From: Flavobacterium sp.
GTDB taxonomy: Bacteria; Bacteroidota; Bacteroidia; Flavobacteriales; Flavobacteriaceae
NCBI GenBank assembly: GCA_003449615.1
Contig: DMHA01000043.1
Coordinates: 1 to 8,151 of the forward strand
Direction of reading: 5' to 3'
Length of the DNA stretch: 8,151 bases
The translations under genes were made by a program, and so were the position numbers. The notes beneath the pieces were generated by a model. The model was given only the letters and a program-made list of their open reading frames with translations, was not told the origin of the DNA and searched no databases. The stretch's first letter is position 1, and each line of letters starts with the position of its first letter. Positions 1-6,044 of this stretch are shown here, in pieces.

Positions 1-61
1 TTATGAAATTATATATTATTAAAAATTTGTAGTGTTTTTTTATTAATATCAAAATTATTTG

Positions 62-68
62 TACTTTG
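62..68 (+). promoter_or_regulatory. Possible -7 promoter box for the receptor/hydrolase unit
   Basis: TACTTTG resembles the Bacteroidota -7 consensus TAnnTTTG but is one base short between TA and TTTG. It lies 28 bases before the receptor ATG, a sensible leader length. No TTG stands at the expected -33 distance, where there is only a T-run. The rest of bases 1-96 is A/T-rich spacer in which I see no gene. The receptor start has no Shine-Dalgarno, only A-rich sequence, as is usual in this phylum. Confidence 0.35.
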
Positions 69-96
69 GTCGCATTAACCAACAAAATTCAATCAA

Positions 97-2931
97 ATGA
101 GAAGCTATTTACTTGTTTTGTCGTTGTTTTTTTGTGGCATTTCTTTTGCCCAAAATACAATTACAGGTTCTGTTACGGAAAGTAACAACCAACCCATTCC
201 TGGTGCCAACATAAAAGTCGTTGGAGAAAAAGCAGGAACGGTCACAGATGTTGATGGAAAATTTACTTTAACATCAAAATTAAACCCCCCATTTACCCTA
301 GAAGTAACTAGCTTGGGACACGAAACCAAAAAAGTTAGTGTTACTTCCAACAATCAAAATGTAATCATTAAACTTACTTACTCTCAAACCAACTTGGACG
401 AAGTAGTAGTTTCGGCTTCAAGAACTCCAGAACGAGTTAGGGAATCACCAGTTACTATAGAAAGAATGGGTATTAAGGAAATCAAAAAAACAGCAGCACC
501 CTCTTTTTATGACGGATTAGAAAACCTGAAAGAAGTGCAAATGAATACTAGTAGTTTGTCATTTAAATCCATAAACACTCGTGGTTTTGCAACTGTAGCT
601 AACACTCGTTTTATGCAATTAGTTGACGGAATGGATAACTCCTCCCCACTACTAAACTTTGTTTTAGGAAATCTTATTGGGGTTTCAGAAATTGATGTTC
701 AAAGCGTTGAGTTATTACCTGGAGCATCTTCTGCTTTATATGGGGCCAATGCATTCAATGGTATCTTATTCATGACAAGTCAAAGTCCTTTCACAAATCA
801 AGGCATTACAGCCTATGCCAAGTATGGTAATACAAGTCAAAAAGCAGCAGGAACAAACGAATTTTATGATTATGGAATAAGAATGGCGAAAGCCTTCACA
901 CCACACTTTGCAGCAAAAGCTAACATTTCAATTTTGAATGGAACCGACTGGTATGCAACAAATTATGATGATATTGAGGTTTCAGGTAGAGATAGAAACG
1001 ACCCTAGCTATAATGGTATAAATGTATATGGAGACGAGGCTGTTTTAAATCTAAAAAACAGAAATCCTTATGGCTCTACTGGATACAATATTTTGCCAAA
1101 TATTGATATAACTAGAACAGGATATAATGAAACTGATCTTACAGAAAGTGTAGTCAAAAACTCAAAAATTGATTTTTCATTGCATTTTAAACCATGGGCA
1201 AATACAGAAAACTTGAAAGAAATTGAAATTATTTGGCAATCTAAATTTGGTTTTGGAAACTCAGTTTATCAAGGTGCAAGCCGTTATAATTTGAATAATT
1301 TTTTTATGCAACAGCACAAATTGGAGTTCAAAGGCAAAAACTTCTTCATCAGAGGATATACCACTACCGAGGATGGTGGTCAGTCTTATGATATGACATT
1401 TACCGCTTTAAACATCAATAGAATTTGGAAATCAGACGCACAATGGTTTGGGGATTATGGGGCTGCTTATGGAGCAGCATCTGTTGGAGCGGTTCCAGGT
1501 GTTGGTACTCTCCCTTCAGAAGCTCATGCTTACGCAAGAAGTGTTGCTGATACAGGAAGATTAATTCCAGGAACAGCAGCTTTTAAAGCAGCTTTCAACA
1601 AAGTAATAGCGAATCCGGACGTATTAACAGGGTCTAAATTAGTTGATAATTCACATATTTATCATAGTGATGCCAATTATAATTTTAGAGATATAATTAA
1701 ACCTGTTGAAATTCAAGTTGGAGGATCTTATAGATTGTATGATCTGAATTCATTTGGGAGAATTTATACCGATGAAATAAGTACAATTCAATATAATGAA
1801 TATGGAATTTATACCCAAGCTCAGAAAAAGTTAATGAATGATAAATTAAAATTAACAGGCTCTATAAGATATGATAAGGCTAAAAACTTTGAAGGGAATT
1901 TTTCGCCGAGATTGTCAATAGTATACGCTTTAGACGAGCAAAAAAAACATACTTTAAGAGGGTCATTTCAAACAGGTTTCCGCAACCCATCAACTCAAGA
2001 TCAATATATTGGTTTTGACATAGGGTCAAGAGTTTTAATAGGTTCTGCTCCAGATAACCTAACTCGGTTTTCCGAAACATTAGCTATTTCACCCGCTGGA
2101 ATTGCTGCAGGAATTGCACCATCAAAAACAATAAATGGAGAAGGAGCATATTATAACTCATTTACAGAGTCGTCTTATTTAGCATTTGACGCTGCTTACA
2201 GATCAGGTCCTCCTTCAGGATTAAATACTGCTGCTGATTTATTGGTGAAAGCCAATGCTCCATTAGTACAACCTGAACAAGTAAAAGCATTTGACCTTGG
2301 ATATAGAGGAGATATAAAAGGATTTGCATTAGACATTAATGGATATTATAATACCTATAATGATTTTATAGGAGGGTTTAATGTAGTAAATCCTCTTTAT
2401 GGTACTGCAGAAACAAACCCAACCGATATTTCGCCTACTTCTGCTGCTGCAGCTCTAGCAAACAGAGACATCAGAACTTTTCAAGTATATACTAACACGA
2501 GTCTTGTTGTAAAGTCATTAGGATTTGGTTTAGGATTGTCTAAAAAAATATACAAAGACTTCGAATTAAGCGGAAACTATAATTTTTCTGAATTTGATTT
2601 TGATCAAGCAAAAGATCCTGACTTCGAAGCCAGTTTCAATACACCTAAACATAGAGTAAAAGTTGCAGTTTCCAATGATAACTTGTTTAAAAACTTTGGG
2701 TTTTCAGTTAGTGGAAGATGGAATTCTGAATATGAATGGGAATCATCTTTTGCCGACGGTATGATTTCTGAAGCAACTGTAATCGATGCACAAGCCAATT
2801 ATAATTTTACTGCTTTGAAATCTATTTTAAAAATTGGAGCTACAAACATAGGCGGAAAAGAATACGGACAAGTACTAGGAGCAGGACTTATTGGTCAACA
2901 ATATTTTGTTTCTTGGACAATTACTCCTTAA
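97..2931 (+). CDS. TonB-dependent outer-membrane receptor with N-terminal carboxypeptidase-regulatory-like domain
   Basis: An outer-membrane, TonB-driven importer of 944 residues. Residues 1-18 form a signal peptide (MRSYLL..., hydrophobic core, SFA|QN cut). Residues about 20-93 form a carboxypeptidase-D-regulatory-like beta domain (ITGSV...PIPGANI...TDVDGKF), typical of Bacteroidota SusC-like receptors. LDEVVVSASRTPERV (from residue 100) opens the plug, which contains TRGF (161-164) and ends around LYGANAFNGILFMTS (214-228). Residues about 240-944 have the aromatic, alternating character of the 22-strand barrel. An alanine/glycine-rich stretch near residues 450-525 is probably a large extracellular loop. 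The protein ends in WTITP rather than the usual terminal aromatic, but it looks intact. The next gene, 28 bp downstream with no terminator between, encodes an SGNH-hydrolase lipoprotein and not SusD, so the substrate is more likely an ester or lipid than a glycan. The substrate is unknown. The family call is firm. Confidence 0.95.
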   Translation: MRSYLLVLSLFFCGISFAQNTITGSVTESNNQPIPGANIKVVGEKAGTVTDVDGKFTLTSKLNPPFTLEVTSLGHETKKVSVTSNNQNVIIKLTYSQTNLDEVVVSASRTPERVRESPVTIERMGIKEIKKTAAPSFYDGLENLKEVQMNTSSLSFKSINTRGFATVANTRFMQLVDGMDNSSPLLNFVLGNLIGVSEIDVQSVELLPGASSALYGANAFNGILFMTSQSPFTNQGITAYAKYGNTSQKAAGTNEFYDYGIRMAKAFTPHFAAKANISILNGTDWYATNYDDIEVSGRDRNDPSYNGINVYGDEAVLNLKNRNPYGSTGYNILPNIDITRTGYNETDLTESVVKNSKIDFSLHFKPWANTENLKEIEIIWQSKFGFGNSVYQGASRYNLNNFFMQQHKLEFKGKNFFIRGYTTTEDGGQSYDMTFTALNINRIWKSDAQWFGDYGAAYGAASVGAVPGVGTLPSEAHAYARSVADTGRLIPGTAAFKAAFNKVIANPDVLTGSKLVDNSHIYHSDANYNFRDIIKPVEIQVGGSYRLYDLNSFGRIYTDEISTIQYNEYGIYTQAQKKLMNDKLKLTGSIRYDKAKNFEGNFSPRLSIVYALDEQKKHTLRGSFQTGFRNPSTQDQYIGFDIGSRVLIGSAPDNLTRFSETLAISPAGIAAGIAPSKTINGEGAYYNSFTESSYLAFDAAYRSGPPSGLNTAADLLVKANAPLVQPEQVKAFDLGYRGDIKGFALDINGYYNTYNDFIGGFNVVNPLYGTAETNPTDISPTSAAAALANRDIRTFQVYTNTSLVVKSLGFGLGLSKKIYKDFELSGNYNFSEFDFDQAKDPDFEASFNTPKHRVKVAVSNDNLFKNFGFSVSGRWNSEYEWESSFADGMISEATVIDAQANYNFTALKSILKIGATNIGGKEYGQVLGAGLIGQQYFVSWTITP

Positions 2932-2959
2932 TTAAACCAACAATTAAATTTAAAATATC

Positions 2960-4408
2960 ATGATAAAAAATATAAAATTGCTATTATTGGTTTCGTTAAC
3001 CTTTATAGCTTGTAACGATGATGTAACGACTATTACTTATGATTCATCAGACGGATTACCACTTACTGCAGGAACTGCCGATTTTTCAAACTATGTAGCT
3101 TTAGGCGACTCCTATTCTGCGGGATTTTCTGACGGAGCTCTTTTTATAGAAGGTCAAAAAGGTGCATTTACTAATGTTCTAGCCCAGCAATTTGCACTTG
3201 TTGGAGGCGGAGAATTTAAAACCCCTTTAATGGCTGATAACATTGGTGGACTGCTTTTAGGTGGAAATCCAATTCAAGGGGTTAGGTTATACTTTAACGG
3301 TGCAGCACCTGTTTCAGTGACAGGCTCTCCAACTACTGAAATCACAAATCATCTTTCAGGGTTTTTTAACAATATGGGAGTTCCTGGTGCAAAAAGCTTT
3401 CATTTATTAGCACCCGGTTATGGCAACACAGCTGGAGTCGCTTCAGGTACAGCAAGTCCCTATTTTTCTCGTTTCTCATCTAGTACTACAACAACTGTTT
3501 TGGCAGACGCTTTAAGTCAAAACCCAACTTTTTTTTCGTTATGGATAGGCGGTAATGATGTGTTAGGATATGCCCTTTCTGGTGGCGATGAGACAAACCC
3601 AATAACACCAACGGCAACATTTAATGGAGCCTATAACGGCATAGTTACTCAAATGGTAGCTGGAGGTCGCAAAGGAGTTGTAGGCAATTTACCTTATGTT
3701 GATGCTTTACCTCATTTTAGAACAGTACCCTATAATCCAGTTCCCTTAGATGCAGCAACCATTACCCAATTGATGAATAATACAACGGGTTATGGCAAAT
3801 ATAACGGAGGACTGCAAATTGCTTTTGCAAACAATTTAATTACAGCTGATGAAGTTGCCAAAAGAACTATTGCTTTCACCGCTGGAGCCGGAAATAAAGT
3901 GGTTATTGAAGATAGTTATCTAACTAATTTAAGTGGTTTAGGAATACCATCTATTCGTCAAGCTACTGCCGAAGATTTAATTGTTTTACCAGCTAGTTCA
4001 TTTATTGGAACCACTGTTGGTGGTGATCCAACTAAAGTAAATGGGGTTTCTGTTCCTTTGGCAGATAAATGGGTGCTTTCTAAAGATGAAATATCAGAAA
4101 TTAGAACAGCAACAGATGCTTATAACATAACTATTCAAACAGCGGCAAATGCAAACAATTTGGCTTTTGTTGATTTAATGTCATTAATGACTCAATTATC
4201 AACAACAGGAGTTACAGCCAATAACTTCACTTTAAATACTACTTTTGTGTCAGGTGGTGCTTTTTCGCTTGACGGATTTCATCCCTCGCCAAGAGGTTAC
4301 GCCTTAATTGCCAATAAATTTATTGAGGCTATAAATGCTAAGTATGGTTCGAATCTTAACGGCGTTAATCTAGGAGATTACAGAATATTATTCCCAAGAT
4401 CGTTGTAA
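2960..4408 (+). CDS. SGNH/GDSL-family hydrolase lipoprotein, probably surface-exposed esterase/lipase
   Basis: A 482-residue lipoprotein hydrolase, likely acting on ester bonds. The N-terminus (MIKNIKLLLLVSLTFIAC) is a lipoprotein signal with acylated Cys18. The next residues, NDD, match the acidic signal known to send flavobacterial lipoproteins to the cell surface. The SGNH blocks are visible: GDSYSAGF with nucleophile Ser51 (block I), NMGVPGAKS with oxyanion Gly143 (block II), GGND with Asn199 (block III), and DGFHPS with Asp438 and His441 (block V). All four catalytic positions are kept, so the enzyme should be active. It is more than twice the size of a minimal SGNH domain (about 200 residues). 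Most of the excess lies between blocks III and V, roughly residues 250-365. It starts 28 bp after the receptor gene with no terminator between, so the two are probably co-transcribed, and the strong hairpin after its stop ends the unit. Substrate and product are unknown. Confidence 0.9.
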   Translation: MIKNIKLLLLVSLTFIACNDDVTTITYDSSDGLPLTAGTADFSNYVALGDSYSAGFSDGALFIEGQKGAFTNVLAQQFALVGGGEFKTPLMADNIGGLLLGGNPIQGVRLYFNGAAPVSVTGSPTTEITNHLSGFFNNMGVPGAKSFHLLAPGYGNTAGVASGTASPYFSRFSSSTTTTVLADALSQNPTFFSLWIGGNDVLGYALSGGDETNPITPTATFNGAYNGIVTQMVAGGRKGVVGNLPYVDALPHFRTVPYNPVPLDAATITQLMNNTTGYGKYNGGLQIAFANNLITADEVAKRTIAFTAGAGNKVVIEDSYLTNLSGLGIPSIRQATAEDLIVLPASSFIGTTVGGDPTKVNGVSVPLADKWVLSKDEISEIRTATDAYNITIQTAANANNLAFVDLMSLMTQLSTTGVTANNFTLNTTFVSGGAFSLDGFHPSPRGYALIANKFIEAINAKYGSNLNGVNLGDYRILFPRSL

Positions 4409-4427
4409 AAATCAAACTAATTATTAT

Positions 4428-4460
4428 AAAAAGGCTGTCTCAAAAAGACAGCCTTTTTAT
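4428..4460 (+). terminator. Strong intrinsic terminator after the SGNH hydrolase gene
   Basis: A perfect 13-bp inverted repeat, AAAAAGGCTGTCT / AGACAGCCTTTTT, surrounds a 5-base CAAAA loop. The G/C-rich core is followed by the T-run of the 3' arm (4454-4458). It begins 19 bases after the hydrolase stop. Because the outer part is A5/T5, the structure also reads as a terminator on the minus strand, although no minus-strand gene ends here. It closes the receptor/hydrolase unit and insulates the Rrf2 gene. Confidence 0.93.
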
Positions 4461-4505
4461 TTGCAAAACGCTAAACTGAAAAATTAGGTTTTTTATTTCA
4501 AAATG

Positions 4506-4534
4506 TTGTAAATTCGGTCTATATTTTAGATTTG
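4506..4534 (+). promoter_or_regulatory. Bacteroidota-type promoter for the Rrf2 regulator
   Basis: TTG (4506-4508) is followed after 18 bases by TAGATTTG (4527-4534), an exact match to TAnnTTTG with a fitting -33 spacing. Transcription would begin near 4540, giving an unusually long leader of about 120 bases before the regulator's ATG. That leader contains the near-palindrome at 4626-4643. Confidence 0.65.
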
Positions 4535-4535
4535 T

Positions 4536-4622
4536 ATGAAGAACTTCAACTTTACTATTTTTATCAAAAAAGTGAATAACAAATGGCTAATCGATGCAAT
4601 CGAAGAAACTTGGATTTCATAG
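4536..4622 (+). other. Tiny ORF of 28 codons, possible gene remnant
   Basis: An ATG opens a 28-codon frame (MKNFNFTIFIKK..., ending in EETWIS) closed by TAG. The stretch FIKKVNNKWLIDAIEE has the look of the last beta strands of an NTF2-like/lumazine-binding-type domain, so this could be the tail of a lost gene. The frame is closed upstream by a TAG at 4527-4529, and the ATG sits at or before the predicted transcription start of the promoter at 4506-4534, which argues against translation from that promoter. It may also be chance. The rest of the 250-base stretch between the hydrolase stop and the regulator holds only the terminator, promoter and palindrome listed separately. Confidence 0.2.
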
Positions 4623-4625
4623 CAA

Positions 4626-4643
4626 ATATTGTATATTCAATAT
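4626..4643. promoter_or_regulatory. 18-bp near-palindrome upstream of the Rrf2 gene, candidate operator
   Basis: ATATTG-TATATT-CAATAT pairs at 8 of 9 positions about its centre; only 4632/4637 mismatch. It ends 15 bases before the regulator's ATG. Rrf2 proteins bind as dimers to roughly palindromic sites and often repress their own gene, so self-control is plausible. Its place inside the leader, well downstream of the predicted promoter, would mean a roadblock or RNA effect rather than blocking of RNA polymerase binding. In A/T-rich DNA such a palindrome can arise by chance. Confidence 0.35.
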
Positions 4644-4658
4644 CGTAAATTAAAAAAA

Positions 4659-5069
4659 ATGCTCTCAAAGAAAACAAAATACGGAATCAAAGCCCTCACT
4701 TTTTTGGCCCGTCAACAAGACAATACTCCTGTTCAAATTGCCGAAATTGCCAAAGCAGAACACATTTCGCTAAAATTTTTAGAAAGTATTTTGTTGCTCC
4801 TGCGACATTCTGGTTTTTTGGGTGCCAAAAAAGGAAAAGGCGGCGGTTACTATTTGATCAAAGAACCCAAAGACATTAATATGGCCAAAGTCTATCGCAT
4901 TCTCGAAGGTCCAATTGCACTATTGCCTTGTGCTAGCCACAATTTCTACGAAAAATGCGACGATTGTAACAATGAATCTATTTGTGCTGTTCGCAAACTG
5001 ATGATGGAAGTCCGAGATAATACCTTAATGATATTGGAAAACAATTCTCTTGCCGATATTGCTTTTTAA
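4659..5069 (+). CDS. Rrf2-family transcriptional regulator with four-cysteine C-terminal cluster
   Basis: A cytoplasmic DNA-binding regulator of 136 residues, the usual Rrf2 length. The N-terminal winged helix is evident: MLSKKTKYGIKALTFLA (1-17), a recognition-helix region IAEIAKAEHISLKFLE (27-42), and the wing KKGKGGGYYL (57-66), which is the family's GxxGGY/L signature. Four cysteines follow at 91, 100, 103 and 109 (PC...KCDDC...IC). IscR uses three cysteines in about the same place to hold an Fe-S cluster, so a redox or Fe-S ligand site is plausible but unproven. I chose ATG 4659: an in-frame TTG at 4629 would add ten residues not expected in the family and would run through the palindrome. 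The leader is A-rich with no Shine-Dalgarno. It converges on a TauE/SafE permease gene, which suggests sulfur control. Cysteine-metabolism regulators of this family (CymR-like) are an alternative to IscR/NsrR-like roles. Confidence 0.9.
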   Translation: MLSKKTKYGIKALTFLARQQDNTPVQIAEIAKAEHISLKFLESILLLLRHSGFLGAKKGKGGGYYLIKEPKDINMAKVYRILEGPIALLPCASHNFYEKCDDCNNESICAVRKLMMEVRDNTLMILENNSLADIAF

Positions 5070-5110
5070 AAATTTTTATCAAATAGACACAAAATATTAT
5101 TCCAATTTCG

Positions 5111-5143
5111 GCTCCCACTCCTTCGGAGGGGGTTGGGGGGAGG
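5111..5143. repeat. G-rich hairpin-forming intergenic element, probable dispersed repeat
   Basis: A 33-base island of about 75% G+C in an otherwise A/T-rich gap between two convergent genes. It has CTCC(5118-5121)-TTC-GGAG(5125-5128), extended past an A/G mismatch by CCC/GGG. Alternatively, CTCCC (5112-5116) can pair with GGGAG (5138-5142). G-runs of 5 and 6 stand close together. It ends one base before the stop codon of the permease gene. From memory, very similar CTCC...TTCGGAG...GGGG elements recur between genes in flavobacterial genomes, so I call it a dispersed repeat; a second copy is not in this window. It lacks a T-run on either strand, so it is not a standard terminator, though it may still halt convergent transcription. 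Confidence 0.5.
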
Positions 5144-5144
5144 A

Positions 5145-5927
5145 TTAAAAAACCAATTTATATCCCACAAAAAACAACATTATCGCTATGGCATTTCTAA
5201 GGAACAAATCGGGTACTTTACCACTCAACATACTTCCAATATAAATGCCAGGAAGCGAACCCATCAGCAATTGTCCTAATAATCCTAAATCTAAATTTCC
5301 CATCGAGGCGTGACCTAATCCAGCTACAAGAGTCAAAGGAACTGCATGAGCAATTTCGGTACCAACAAGTCTAGGTGTTGGCAAAAGAGGATACAAAAAA
5401 AACAAAGTAACCGTACCTAAAGCACCCGCCCCAATTGATGTAAGGGTTACCATAGCACCCAACATTACACCAATAGCCACAGTCAATAAATTTTGTGTTT
5501 TGCTTTCAGTATGAAACTTGTCGCCAGCATGTTTTTGCGAAAACATTAATAGTTTCTTTTTGAACAAAATGGCTATAGAAGTAAAAAGTAATGCCCACCC
5601 CAAACTGTGTTTTATGATGGCATTCAGCACTGAAATATCGGTTTTAATACCATGAAGAATCCATAAAGTCAATAGTGCCGCTGGAATACTGCCTAACGAA
5701 AGCCAGCCCGTAATTGCCCAATTGATATTCTTTTTTTTATTATGAACAAAAACACCACCAGTCTTGGTAAAAGCAGCATACAATAAATCTGTCCCAACGG
5801 CTGTTGATGGCGGAATATTGAAATAAAGCAAAATAGGTGTCATCAAAGAACCGCCTCCTACTCCAGTCAATCCTACAATAAATCCCACTGTCAAACCTGC
5901 AATGACCAATCCAATTTGGAAATCCAT
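5145..5927 (-). CDS. TauE/SafE-family membrane permease (probable sulfite/organosulfonate or other anion exporter)
   Basis: An inner-membrane protein of 260 residues, normal for the TauE/SafE family, with about seven to eight hydrophobic segments and little else. The family's internal duplication is visible. The first half has GLTGVGGGSLMTPILL (19-34) followed by VGTDLLYAA (44-52). The second half has TSIGAGALGTVTL (163-175) followed by VGTEIAHAVPL (188-198). A charged loop, HNKKKNINW (62-70), and a hydrophilic linker of about residues 123-145 separate the segments. Members export sulfite, sulfoacetate or related anions, but most are uncharacterised, so the substrate is not fixed by sequence. 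The gene has its own promoter and ends 75 bp from the stop of the convergent Rrf2 gene. The start is the ATG right after that promoter. The upstream gene on the same strand is a phosphopantetheinyl transferase, 117 bp away and probably not functionally linked. Confidence 0.9.
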   Translation of the reverse strand: MDFQIGLVIAGLTVGFIVGLTGVGGGSLMTPILLYFNIPPSTAVGTDLLYAAFTKTGGVFVHNKKKNINWAITGWLSLGSIPAALLTLWILHGIKTDISVLNAIIKHSLGWALLFTSIAILFKKKLLMFSQKHAGDKFHTESKTQNLLTVAIGVMLGAMVTLTSIGAGALGTVTLFFLYPLLPTPRLVGTEIAHAVPLTLVAGLGHASMGNLDLGLLGQLLMGSLPGIYIGSMLSGKVPDLFLRNAIAIMLFFVGYKLVF

Positions 5928-5936
5928 ATCAAAAAA

Positions 5937-5956
5937 ATTTTTACAAAAGTAAAAAT
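5937..5956. promoter_or_regulatory. 8+8 bp inverted repeat over the permease promoter, candidate operator
   Basis: ATTTTTAC and GTAAAAAT flank a 4-base AAAA centre as a perfect inverted repeat covering the -7 box and start region of the permease gene. A protein dimer bound here would block transcription. It is A/T-rich, so chance is possible. It is not similar to the palindrome in front of the Rrf2 gene. Confidence 0.3.
5944..5951 (-). promoter_or_regulatory. -7 promoter box of the TauE/SafE permease gene
   Basis: On the minus strand this reads TACTTTTG, an exact TAnnTTTG match 16 bases before the permease ATG, which implies a leader of about ten bases. No clear TTG appears at the -33 distance. 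The remaining A/T-rich gap up to the phosphopantetheinyl transferase stop holds a 7-base direct repeat TAGACTT (5983-5989 and 6007-6013) and no convincing terminator. Confidence 0.55.
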
Positions 5957-6044
5957 ATATTTTTTAAATCCTATTAATTCGATAGACTTTATAAATTAAA
6001 TTTTTTTAGACTTAATAACATTGAATTACTTACTATAATAAAAC

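Noticed and set aside
97..153. Lipoprotein signal in the receptor, because Cys13 lies in the hydrophobic start
   Set aside because: The residues before Cys13 are Leu-Phe-Phe, which do not form a lipobox. A standard signal-peptidase I site (SFA|QN) follows, as expected for a barrel protein.
2960..4408. SusD-like lipoprotein as the second gene of a SusCD pair
   Set aside because: The sequence has clear SGNH catalytic blocks (GDS, GGND, DGFH) and none of the helical repeat character of SusD.
4629..4658. Ten-residue N-terminal extension of the Rrf2 gene from a TTG codon
   Set aside because: Rrf2 proteins normally begin right at the MLSKKTKYGIKAL-like helix. The extension runs through the palindrome and would need a rare start codon, so ATG 4659 fits better.
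5111..5143. Reading the G-rich element as an ordinary intrinsic terminator
   Set aside because: The stem has mismatches and alternative pairings, and neither strand has a T-run after it, so it was listed as a repeat/structured element instead.
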